In this document: positions 48,301 through 57,048 of the stretch, piece after piece
How positions within the stretch are numbered: position 1 is the stretch's first letter
Layout of the letters: each line of letters starts with the position of its first letter
Source: Metopolophium dirhodum
Taxonomy: Eukaryota > Arthropoda > Insecta > Hemiptera > Aphididae
DNA length: 64,000 bases
Direction: 5' to 3'
NCBI RefSeq assembly: GCF_019925205.1
Contig: NC_083567.1
Span: forward strand, 16,864,001-16,928,000
The notes under the pieces: model-generated
What the model was told of the DNA's origin: nothing
Database searches by the model: none
What the model saw: the letters and a program-made list of their open reading frames with translations, nothing else
Position numbers and translations under genes: made by a program

Positions 48301-50868
48301 AAATATTTAATACTATATAATATTTATATTGTTGTCAATTATCATATATTCATATAGTAGTAATTTATTTTACTAATAGTAATAGTGAAGTCGTTGTACG
48401 GTATAAAATACTATAAATACTATTAATCAAAATATTTTTAAAATGTCATTGTTTGTAGAAAAATATTTTTTTGGTTGGAAAGTGAATCTAATTGGTACTT
48501 TGGGGGGGGGGGGGCTAAAATTAAAAAATTCCCGGTACTTTTCTATTATTACCTTATTAATTTTTTAATTTGTAAATTTGTAATTTTTATTTGTAAAAAC
48601 AGGAATTTTTACGCATACCGGTATGCCTACCTGGTTTACGGCAAAAACGATTTTGTAATTTTGTTTTAATTAAAAAACGAATAAGCACAAATATACTTGA
48701 AACCTCGCTTGAAACTTTCACAAAATACTTATATTTATCATTTTATATATAGGTATAGGTACATGGTATAATTTTCAAAATATTTCGACTGCTTACGTAT
48801 ATTTTGAGCCATTTATAGACATTTTAAATTTTCTAGTTTTATTAGTTTTTTTTATAAATAACGATAAAAAAGGCTGACAGACGACTTCTGTCTTCGTTAA
48901 GAATCGTTTTTCGTATGCAATGAATATTATCATTGAATTCAAATTTAACACGTCCATTTCGGTAATTTATTTATCATAATTATGTACACTCGGCACCTAT
49001 ACTAGCAGATCAGATACTACTTGCCCCCCTTTTTTTTATCATATATGTATGTATAACTCTATATGCATACAAATTTGGATTTGGTTGTTTTTGTCTTTTG
49101 ATAATAACGGTGGAATGTACATTAATTTAGTATTTGTTAAGCTTAAATTTACTGTATACAATTTGATTTCTAATAACTCTTTATTACATAAAATTTTTTT
49201 TTCGTTCCTAGAAAGGTTCCCAGTGTTATATATAATTCTTGTGCCAATCAAAAAACAAAAATAATAATATTCTAAAAAAACTAAAAAGGCTGTTATATAA
49301 GTACTTATTGAAATATAAAAAGTATTTTAAATTAGACTTCCAGATATCCGAGGGGATTATTGATTGTAGCAGAGCAGAGCAGAGAGCAAAGCCTCTTAGA
49401 CCTTAGTTTAAAATATAATTAATTCATAATATTTCAATATTAATTTACCATTTGCAGCTATACGTTTATACTTATAAGACCTTCAACTCCTACCAAACTC
49501 AACAAAGATCAATAAATCTTAATTGTTCTTAATTTTAATTTCTGACGAGGTTTCTAAGCAGAAGAACATTTTTTGAATAATAGATTTTAGAAATCGGTTT
49601 TATGATTAATTACTTATATAGGTACCTAATTTTTGATTTCTGATAGCCCTGTGTTTACGGTTTTGTTTTATTTTACCTGCGTAATCATTAGAGGACATGA
49701 ACTAACAGCTGCTACAGTTATAACACTTGTTTATGTGAAACACGTGGTAGAAAAAATCTGCGCTATTATAAATAATATGTAATAATTAAACAAGCACATA
49801 TTTGGTTGTCAAAAATAAAACATACATGCATACACAGAGTCCGCGTGATTTCTTTATTTACTATTCCTACCACCTATTATACCTGTCTAGTCCCTACTAT
49901 ATACATATTATCATATTATTATACAAATAACGTATTTTTCTCTAGCTCAATGCAAATGGTTTTAAAATCACACGATATCACACGATATGTCCACATTGCT
50001 ATAAATGTATGAAATATACTAATAAGTTATACGTTATTTGTATAATAATATGATGATAGGTATATTGTAGGCACTAGACAGGTATAATAGCAATTCATAG
50101 CAGTGTGGACATATCGTGTGGTATCGTGTGATTTTGAAACCGTTTGCATTGAGCTAGAGAAAAATGACAAATCGTTACTATACATTGTTAGGGGTAGGAC
50201 TGGTATACTCTTGTACAATAAAATTACGCATCCGGTCAATCAGAACAATATAATTATTAACGTAAATAATATAATATAGTTAGGTATATGAATAAAATAA
50301 GAATATACAATAATACGTAGGTATTAATACGTTAAGAGGTAGACCAGGAGCTTATATATAAGTTAAAATATTGCTTGTGTATGCAACAGTGACATATTCA
50401 CGAGTTTTTTTTATTTTTTAACTAAATCATCTATACTTAACGTCATACCTACTCAAAATTGACTGAAAATTGCCTAGGAATTGCTGTCAATTAAAAAACA
50501 ACATAGGGTAAAATAATCTACAAAAAGGTTTCAAGTAACTGTTACTTTATGCAAGCTATAATGATAATACTATATTATAGTTACGGCCTAAAACAATTAT
50601 AATAGTATACCTATTTATTAAATTAATTATTGAAACAAAAAAGGTTTGATAGGTAATCACCCAGGTCAAACCCCGGAACACACAACTATCATAATATTAT
50701 GTACATAATACACATACATATAGGTACCATCAGTTACACTGTAACACGTCTAATACGATAACCTGATATAATTATGTTAATTTATTATTATAATATTAAA
50801 TAATATACAATACGAGATTGCTTACGTTCGGAAAATTCGTCTTCGAGCAGACGCGCTTTCGACTGCAT
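33380..50868 (-). CDS. SLC17-family MFS anion/phosphate cotransporter, multi-exon
   Basis: Membrane transporter of the SLC17 family (sialin / Na-phosphate cotransporter-like; organic anion or phosphate movement driven by Na+ or H+). Minus-strand exons: 50826-50868 (start ATG), 44049-44209, 43524-43754, 43073-43160, 37635-37858, 37274-37423, 36536-36668, 33786-34027 and 33631 downward. All borders are GT/AG and phases agree throughout. In order: TM1 with LLRVSISVAIVAM; TM2 FFWGYLIMNLP then the IGRRY loop; RFLQGLTQ; WAPPNERGR, the family loop motif; HAGHNCGFWLLLSEMPTF (family pattern H..HN.GF..L..E.PT); FDIKSDGLVSALPYLAMWL; and NHLDLAPNYAGILMGFTN. The usual GG after TM2 reads PAA. The last exon either stays open to a stop at 33380 (507 aa by my count) or uses GTAAAT at 33504 and an acceptor at 33435, stopping at 33430 (467 aa, closer to family length). 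The substrate cannot be told. Confidence 0.88.
34779..34828 (+). repeat. Direct repeat flanking the nested MITE, left copy
   Basis: ATCAACAACATAAAATCTTT plus an A run and CATAAT..A match the sequence just right of the MITE (35271-35320). It is too long for a normal target duplication. Confidence 0.7.
34841..35266. mobile_element. Nested MITE with ~170-bp inverted arms and TA flanks
   Basis: Starts AGGGGATTCGATACCGTGG and ends GGAATCCCCT, flanked by TA on both sides. The arms (34841-35015 and about 35105-35266) share GTTTTCTGTTTTT, GTCTAACACA, AGTGATAAGAATTCTGAAAA and GTCAAGTCTACTTGAAATC in inverted order. TA flanks fit the Tc1/mariner superfamily. The minus-strand open frame over the left arm is not a gene. 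Confidence 0.75.
35271..35320 (+). repeat. Direct repeat flanking the nested MITE, right copy
   Basis: Partner of 34779-34828, with a few differences in A-run length and in the CATAAT(C/A)TA part. Confidence 0.7.
38222..38477 (-). mobile_element. tRNA-derived SINE with target-site duplication
   Basis: On the minus strand the element starts GGGGGACGGAGTGGCCAAG at 38477. It carries a pol III A box (TGGCCAAGCGG) and, about 40 bp on, a perfect B box (GGTTCGAACCC), as in Leu/Ser-type tRNAs. A tRNA-unrelated body follows, then an A-rich (ATT-complement) tail near 38222. The plus-strand flanks GGATAAATTATTA (38209-38221) and GGATAAACTATTA (38478-38490) form a 13-bp target-site duplication with one mismatch. 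It lies in a transporter intron, on the same strand as the gene. Confidence 0.9.
38835..40068 (-). repeat. Repeat family A, reverse copy in a transporter intron
   Basis: From GTAAGTGGATGTCGCTGTAC and TACAGTAGGTTACAAGTGGG, through CAATGATACAATATCATTG, CAGTCAGTCAGCCTATGATA and TACCAAGTATATTTGATGAT, to a degraded ATCATTGTGTCAATCAATGA..CTCAGAACAT end. The interior modules match the reverse of 27251-28432 with many indels. Confidence 0.75.
40905..42020. repeat. Decayed family A fragments
   Basis: Two weak segments: about 40905-41165 (reverse, with CACTTTCCAACCGAAAAGTTGAA) and about 41625-42020 (forward, with TTTTATAATGATGTGTG, AAAAAGCTTGAAAATTTAAT and the ACAAGG block). Both are heavily diverged. 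Confidence 0.45.
42021..43070. other. Intron sequence, nothing recognised
   Basis: Part of the large transporter intron between exons 37858 and 43073. A+T-rich, with no supported repeat, RNA or frame. Confidence 0.4.
43796..43937. mobile_element. 142-bp pogo/Tigger-like MITE with TA duplication
   Basis: Starts CAGTGAAACCTCTAAATACC and ends with the inverted GGAAGGTTTCACTG, flanked by TA at 43794-43795 and 43938-43939. The perfect part of the TIR is 11 bp (CAGTGAAACCT), with an imperfect extension to CGGACAC. CAGTGAAACCTC-type ends are typical of the pogo/Tigger group. It sits 42 bp upstream of a transporter exon acceptor. Confidence 0.85.
44262..48165. other. Large first intron of the transporter; little structure
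   Basis: A+T-rich. Several frames of 60-100 codons (44997-45242, 46383-46679) show no domain. A solitary hAT-like right end (AATCCACCACTG, ending 47372) follows a C-rich patch from 47200, but no partner end was seen. Confidence 0.45.
48171..48265. mobile_element. 95-bp pogo-like MITE
   Basis: A 16-bp perfect inverted repeat, GAACCTCGGTATCTCG near the left end and CGAGATACCGAGGTTC near the right end. The ends are CAATT and CACTT beside TA dinucleotides. The central part repeats GAACTCGGTATATCGAAG. This is the minimal form of a pogo/Tigger-type MITE, in the first intron of the transporter. Confidence 0.8.
48440..48965 (+). repeat. Repeat family A, partial forward copy
   Basis: Contains GGTTGGAAAGTGAATCTAAT with a G run and GGGCTAAAATTAAAAAATTC. 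It ends with AAGAATCGTTTTTCGTATGC and ATCATTGAATTCAAATTTAA. The middle modules are shortened. Confidence 0.65.
49870..50165. repeat. Permuted inverted repeat near the transporter start
   Basis: Block A (TTATACCTGTCTAG...ATTATACAAATAACGTA) and block B (TTTTTCTCTAGCTCAATGCA...CACACGATATGTCCACA) lie in order A-B at about 49876-50006. On the right (50028-50165) both recur inverted, but in the order rc(A)-rc(B), not rc(B)-rc(A). The two short open frames here are the same repeat read twice. No terminal duplication was seen. Confidence 0.75.
50826..50868 (-). CDS. First coding exon of the SLC17-type transporter
   Basis: A 43-bp exon too short to stand out as an open frame: ATG at 50868, reading MQSKARLLEDEFSE plus one base of an Arg codon, then GTAAGC. 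The next exon (44209) begins with GT, completing CGT and running on as GKIPGVRYLQ. The phase match, the good donor and an acidic hydrophilic N-terminus ahead of TM1 support it. The intron is about 6.6 kb. Confidence 0.75.
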
Positions 50869-51140
50869 GTCACTGCAATTCGTGTACAGCTGCTGGATAA
50901 ACGGTAAATATTATACCACAGTAGTACCTATTTATGAGGATAAAATATTGTTGTTATCATGTGAAAATGACGAACGAGGAAAATAATTGATAGTACCTAT
51001 ATTAGGTATTATGACGATGCGCTAGACGCAACACGGCGAAAAACGATGACACTCGTTCGCGCGTCGAGACGGGACTGATGCGCTTTCGGCTTTGACGTTT
51101 ACTCGCGGTAACAATAACAAAACTGTGGTGTAATGTTACA
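50869..51140 (-). promoter_or_regulatory. Presumed 5' UTR and promoter region of the transporter
   Basis: Upstream of the ATG the composition becomes clearly more GC- and CpG-rich (for example GCGAAAAACGATG, GTTCGCGCGTCGAGACGGG near 51055-51075), as at insect gene starts. No clear TATA box is visible. The transcription start cannot be placed. Confidence 0.35.
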
Positions 51141-51149
51141 TAGAAGTAT

Positions 51150-52970
51150 GGTACTAAGTGGTTGGTTATCGAAGTTCACTTGCCACGCGGTTCAGTAACA
51201 GCGGCACCTCGTTGCCCCACGCCTGCCCGGTCGACTTTGAGAGCAGATAACGCGCGACACAATTATAATGGCAAAATAATATTACCTTCCTATAATAATA
51301 GGTACCGTTTATCACCTGATTTTAACTGCATCGTATATTATGATTGATAGTATGCTGGTTTGCTCGAAAATATAAAATTTAGAAGATATAATATAATATT
51401 ATGACGATGCGAAACTTTATCCCAACGTTAATTTAGTATCGTCATAGAAATATATACCTATGGGCAATTCGGAATCGAATGGCCGCGGTTTTTTTTACGT
51501 TTTCATAAATCATTATGGTTTTAATAATGTCCCCAAGCTTTGCAGCTATTTTAGGGGGTGCTGCAATACGTATCCAATAGCATTTTATGTCATTCTTTTT
51601 TGTATTATTTATTTTATTGCAATAAAGTTCATTATTATTATTAATAGAGAACCATGTAAGTAGAATTTCAATAGTTATAAAAAGGGAGTAAAGTAGGTAA
51701 CCTATCTGCGGTAGGGTATGATGTATAGTAATTTATTTTACTATTAGTAGATACCTATAATACAGAAGGTTTAATTAATTTTTGTCGAAATATTGTATTT
51801 AAAAATGTCATTGCGTGTATAAACCATATAAAGTATAATAACATACATTTAAAGTTTCAAGTACTAACCATACTGATAGTTTTATAATTTATATAGGTAT
51901 TACAGCAAAATAACTAAAAACGCAATTATTCTTCGTTTAATATCTAATATCGTCCTAATTTTAACTTCGAATATTTATAAAAAAAACCCGTGTTTTTATC
52001 ACACTTTTAAGCTTTTTGATCCTGCAAAAATATTTATATCAATATTTATAAAAATAAAAAATAAAAAAATGTCTATTAATTGCTCAAAAAGAGTTGAAAT
52101 ATTTTTAAAATTTTATCATGTATAAAAAGTGCTAATATAAACATTTGGTTTCACAATCGATTGTTTTGAAAAATACAGGGAATTTTCCTTTTTAATCACT
52201 CAAAAGTATTATTGTATCAACTATAAATATACAAAGTTATACCAGAAACCACATACTGACTGCGGTGGTATTCTACCTATACCATAGATATCTCAACCTT
52301 ATATACTTCATATACCAGCTCTTATAGACTGAAGTCAGTAGTCTTATTCAGAATTCAGATGACTCATTTTCAATGTGCATTGACTTTATCATGGAACTTT
52401 TCCACTTTACCGGAAAACTTTTTTTTGAATTTTTTTTTTGTTTTAACGTATGTCGATGCTAATAAGCATATACTAAAATAGATGGTGAAGTCAAAATAGC
52501 TAATTTAAATTAGGTACATATTATACACGTCCGGCGTGGTCACTCGCTTGCTGTTCTCGCTCGGACTGCTATCCTTATACCTGCTACTGTGTATCGTCAT
52601 CGTGTATGTGCCTTTATTATATTTTACAACATTAAACAGTATATTATTATATTAGGTAAAAACAAACGTTGCTGTCACAAGAATAATAATTAATTATTAA
52701 AAAGCACGAGACAGTGACAAGACACTTATAAATTATAATATATAAAAACATAAGCTACTTTTTACCTAAGCCCTAAGGTAATAATTAAAATAATGTTAAT
52801 GATAATTATTTAATGTTATCATTACACAATACACGGACAAATAAAATCGAAAACATCCCTTGAGTTGTAGAACAAAATTATTAAAAGCACATATTATACA
52901 CCCGACATATGGTATCTCACTCGCTGCACTCACTTGGCCATTAAAACCGAAAATATTCCTCGAATTTAAA
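51150..52970. other. Intergenic, weak family A traces
   Basis: Short frames at 51162-51347 and 51460-51663 show no domain. About 51735-52215 contains worn family A modules (AAAAAATGTCTATTAATTGCTC, TTTTATCATGTATAAAAAGT). The remainder is A+T-rich. Confidence 0.4.
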
Positions 52971-52971
52971 T

Positions 52972-53285
52972 CGCAGGGCTTGAAACCGATTGAAATAATT
53001 TCGGTTTTGGTTTCGATTTTGTATACCTGCAGTCTTTAATATTTTCGATTTCGGTTTCAATTTTTCAATGCCGGTATTAGAAAATTTCGGTTTCGGTTTC
53101 AATTTTGTATACTGGTTTTGAAAATTTACGATTTCGGTTTCAACTTAGCAATACCGGTATTAAGAAATTTCGGTTTCGGTTTCGGTTTTGAATACCGGTT
53201 TATAAATTTTTCGGTTTCAACTTAGCAATACCGATATTAAGAAATTTTGGTTTCAGTTTTGTATACCGGTTTTTACATTATTAAA
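52972..53285. repeat. Degenerate CGGTTT/TACCGGTA repeat block
   Basis: Begins CAGGGCTTGAAACCGATTG, a hAT-like terminus. About five imperfect units of 60-75 bp follow, each with TTTCGGTTTCGGTTT and (T)ATACCGGT(A)TT. A related, inverted and more decayed block (GAAACC, AACCGGTT) lies at 53540-53760. This resembles a transposon with amplified subterminal repeats. No paired end or duplication was found. Confidence 0.6.
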
Positions 53286-53539
53286 AACGGATTTCCAAGC
53301 AAAGACTTGAAATTATAATTGAATGTTTTTATTATACTTAATTACTTAATAAGATGAAAACACCACGTCACTACATGTCTGCCTATCATGAAATTTGCAA
53401 TTTTTATTTTAACATTAGTATTTTAATAATCATAGTAGAATTCTAGATTATTATAAAATATGACATGCGTTCAGCCCTTAACGGTTTTTTTAAAGTTAAT
53501 GCTTACATAATTTATTATACATACCCTATTCTTTTTCAC

Positions 53540-53760
53540 AGGGATCGAAACCAGTTTAACCGGTTTTTTCATATTTCAACACCGTAACTGGAACCGAAAC
53601 CAAAAGCATTAAAACACCGGTTAATAAACCGTACTGAAACCTAAAACCTTAAAAAACCCGTTTACAAAACCTAAACCGAAACCATACCTACAATATTGAA
53701 AAACCGTTCTTGAAACCCATTAAAATTTAAAACTAATATCGGTTTCTTCAATCTTCTCAC
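53540..53760. repeat. Inverted relative of the CGGTTT repeat block
   Basis: Starts CAGGGATCGAAACCAGTTTA and contains repeated ACCGAAACC and AACCGGTT motifs, opposite in sense to 52972-53285. Probably the other side of the same or a related element. Confidence 0.45.
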
Positions 53761-53910
53761 CCCTCTATTCACCTCTAGGGTTAGGTTTAATTAAACATTA
53801 ATTAAACGCATTGAAATAGTGTAGTGTTCTTGTATATTAAATAATCAAATTTTTAACAATACAATTTTATTCTATGATCCAACTATAGTTGCCTATAGGC
53901 ACTCATATAT

Positions 53911-54349
53911 CAGTGGCGCCGAAGTACAAAATTAAATGTATGGCAAGGATCTCCGACAACCACCCACCCCACCCCACATAACCCACTAAGAAAATTTGAA
54001 ACCCCCTCACAGTCTCACAAACAATTTGCCATCCACTTTTGTTTTATTTTTGATCAGATTTCTCTTCTTTTTTTAAACCAATACGTATGTAATAATATTA
54101 AAATAATAATTAATTACCTGCAACGGCTGCAACGATAGTACAAAATACAAAAATATAAACAAAATGCAACCTTTTACATTATATTATAATAGTATACAAT
54201 ACTAATATTGTTATTACTCTCAATGGGCAATATTACTTAATAATTTCTGATCCTATTCCTATAAATTTTCATAATTTTATTCTCCTATAACCCCCCCCCC
54301 TAGCTAAATGTTTATATGTATGGCAGCTGCCAGGACTTCGGCGCCACTG
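53911..54349. mobile_element. 439-bp hAT MITE with 8-bp target-site duplication
   Basis: TIR of 15 bp, CAGTGGCGCCGAAGT at the left and its reverse complement at the right. Both sides are flanked by TCATATAT (53903-53910 and 54350-54357). The interior is non-coding, with a C-rich patch (CCACCCACCCCACCCCAC) and a second C run. The CAGTGGCG start and 8-bp duplication identify hAT. Confidence 0.92.
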
Positions 54350-54517
54350 TCATATATTATAATAAGTAACTAATTACATACGACATTAATTTAAAAAAAT
54401 ATTATGCATACATTTTATTTTAGCATTGAAGAAAATAGAGAAGTACAATTTGGGGCCCAAAATTGTAAATTGTACTGGGCCCATAAAGTGGTAAATCAGG
54501 CCCTGGTTACAGGTATT

Positions 54518-55657
54518 ATATTAGATTCTGAGCGAAGTGATGAATGTATTGATTTTACAATGATGTTTTTTTTTTATTTTTGTGTCTGTCATTACCTTTT
54601 AGGACAGTAAAAGCTTTTACTAGTGCTTCTAAATTTTCTTCACAGTAACTTTTCTGACAGGAAAGTGAATCTAGTTGGTATATACTTTGGGGGGTCAAAA
54701 GTAAAAATTTCCCAAGGCTCCTAGGTTATTGTTTCAAAGGCAGATGAAAAAAATTAAAAATCCTTAGTCACAGTTTTTATTTATAAGCATTTAAAGTTCA
54801 AATCTTGACAAAATACGGAAAAATCACGAAAATTAGCAAATTATTTTGAGCTGAGAATTCATAAAAATTTTTCTTTTTAAATCTATGATTTGAAAATGTA
54901 ACACAAGATTTTCCATAAGTTTGTCTACTTTAATCAAAAAAAAAAAAATGTCTACAAGAAAGTCAAATTAAATTTTTATGAGCGTTTGAAATTCATATTT
55001 TTACAACATTTGATATTCACTCGATTTCTCATGTAACGATTTTCTTATTTTGTTGTAATTAAAAAACGTATGACTGTATGTAGATACTTGAAAATTTCAC
55101 TGAATGTTTATATTAACATTTTCTATACACGATAAAATTTTGAAAATAATTTGACTCTTTGATCTGTTTACGGACATTGTCAGTTTTCAATTTTTTCAAT
55201 TTTTTTTTCTATAAATATCAATAAAATTTTTTTTGTTGGGTAAAAAAGCTTGAAAATTTAATATAAGGCTCCTGATATATCGTTCTAATAACAGTTGAAA
55301 AATATTAAAAATACATAGGCACAATTTTTTTTATAAGCATTTAAAGTTCAAATTTTTACAAAATTTATAATTTAATAATTATTTTGTAGTTAAAAATTCA
55401 TAAAATGTTCAACTTTTATAGCTAAGGATTAAATTTTGAAAACAAGGCTCCTAATAGGTTATTTATAAATTACTTTCTTCACAATAATATCATCAAATAT
55501 ACTTGGTAATATCATAGGCTGACTGACTGTTTTCGCTCAGAATCGTTTTTCTTATACAATGATATTATATCATTGAATTAAAATTTAACACCATCCATTA
55601 CAGTGACCCATTTGTAACCTACTGTACAGCAGAGCGACATCCACTTACCCACCTTTT
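54518..55657 (+). repeat. Repeat family A, forward copy
   Basis: From TTAGATTCTGAGCGAAGTGA through the GGAAAGTGAATCTAGTTGGT block and the internal TTATAAGCATTTAAAGTTCA modules. It ends in the conserved 3' module (TTCGCTCAGAATCG, CAATGATATTATATCATTG, TGTAACCTACTGTACAGCAG). Compared with 27251-28432 it lacks the segment right after GGGGGGTCAAAAGT and gains modules later. Confidence 0.85.
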
Positions 55658-55744
55658 ATTTTATATAATATGTAATATATACATATTATGTAGGTATAAT
55701 GTTTAATTTGTATCATACCAGTGTTAGTTTGTATTTTAGAGCGG

Positions 55745-56030
55745 ACTAGGGAGCAATGCATGTTTTGATTTTACAATGATGTGTATATGATTCTCATATA
55801 ACGATTTTCTTATTTTGTTATTCTAAAAACTATTGACCGAAAATATTTAAAAGTTCCATCAAATATTTAAACTATCATTTTCTATACATTATAAAATTTA
55901 CAAAATATTTCGACTCATTTTCAGTGATTTATAGCATTTGAATTTTGAAATGTTTTTAGTTTTGTATTCTATAAATGTCAATAAAATTTTATTCATAGGG
56001 TCAAAAAACTTAAAATTAATTCAAAGTTCT
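55745..56030 (+). repeat. Repeat family A, 5' fragment next to family C
   Basis: TTGATTTTACAATGATGTGT opens it, and it stops abruptly in AAAAAACTTAAAATTAATTC where family C begins. Confidence 0.6.
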
Positions 56031-56345
56031 TAAAAATACAATAAAATGCACTTATTTTATAAAGCTTAATAAAATGCCCAGAAAAATTAAAAGTCCAATT
56101 TAAACGAATATAAAATAGAATTTAGATAGGTGTATACTGTATAGCGTGTATTCGTTATATTTTGAGTTTCATTATAGCATATCTGTCAATCAGATGCTAT
56201 TTAATATTTTAATATAAAAAACTTCAACAGTTATTCCATAATATTGGCTAGTGTTGTTTTATATAACTGAAGTAATAGATATTAGTAACGAACATAATGC
56301 GTATTAAAAATAGAAATATTAATAAAAATAATTACTTTGTTTTAA
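56031..56345 (+). repeat. Dispersed repeat family C, copy 2
   Basis: Direct-orientation partner of 20958-21310, 35 kb away. It again abuts a family A copy, but one in the opposite orientation. Confidence 0.75.
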
Positions 56346-57048
56346 ATTTTTTTAAATCATATTTCATACCAAAATGTGTAGCATTATACTGAATCTGAAA
56401 GTACCATGCATAAATAACTTTGAATAAATGAAATAAATAAATTAAAACCGTCGTCATCCGTGGTCAATGGATTGTTTCCGTTTTTACAATATCATAACAT
56501 TCGTAACAAATAAGAGATACACGTTACTAACATCTTATCAGATTACGGATACGGTACAATTTTTAGAGCTCAATTTTTCATATCGTAGTTCTACGCAAAC
56601 CCGACCGGCGACCAGCTGATCGATCCAGTAGTCTTGAAGACTTCTATTATTGAGTCTTCTATCGTTGTTCTATGTTTCTATATTGTTCTGTGGTGTTAGT
56701 AAATTACAATCTACAAAAAAAAGGGAAACAAAGGTAACATTTAGAAATTAATACCAATGGAAGAAGTTGACTTAAAAAAAAAATTGTGGAACAAAAGGTA
56801 GAGACCACGGCAGTTCTGTGTGAACGGCTATTTGATAATCGGTGACAACGCGTATAAGATCTCCTCGAGACTCCGAGTCAACAGCCTGCCGATAGATATC
56901 AATTTGTTATCAACTTCCCGCGTCGTATGTTTGCGCATTAATTGTGTTTTTAAATTTGTATTTCATAGGTACAACAACTTACTGCTGTTTGCTTAAGTGC
57001 TTTGTTCATTTTCTACTTTACAATTACAATATATTACCTAGTTGAAGT
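56346..57048 (+). promoter_or_regulatory. Upstream region and presumed 5' UTR of Ssrp1
   Basis: Sequence before the Ssrp1 start becomes less A+T-rich from about 56570 (ACCCGACCGGCGACCAGC, ACTCCGAGTCAACAGCCTGC). No TATA box is obvious, as is usual for a broadly expressed chromatin gene. The start site cannot be fixed. Confidence 0.35.
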
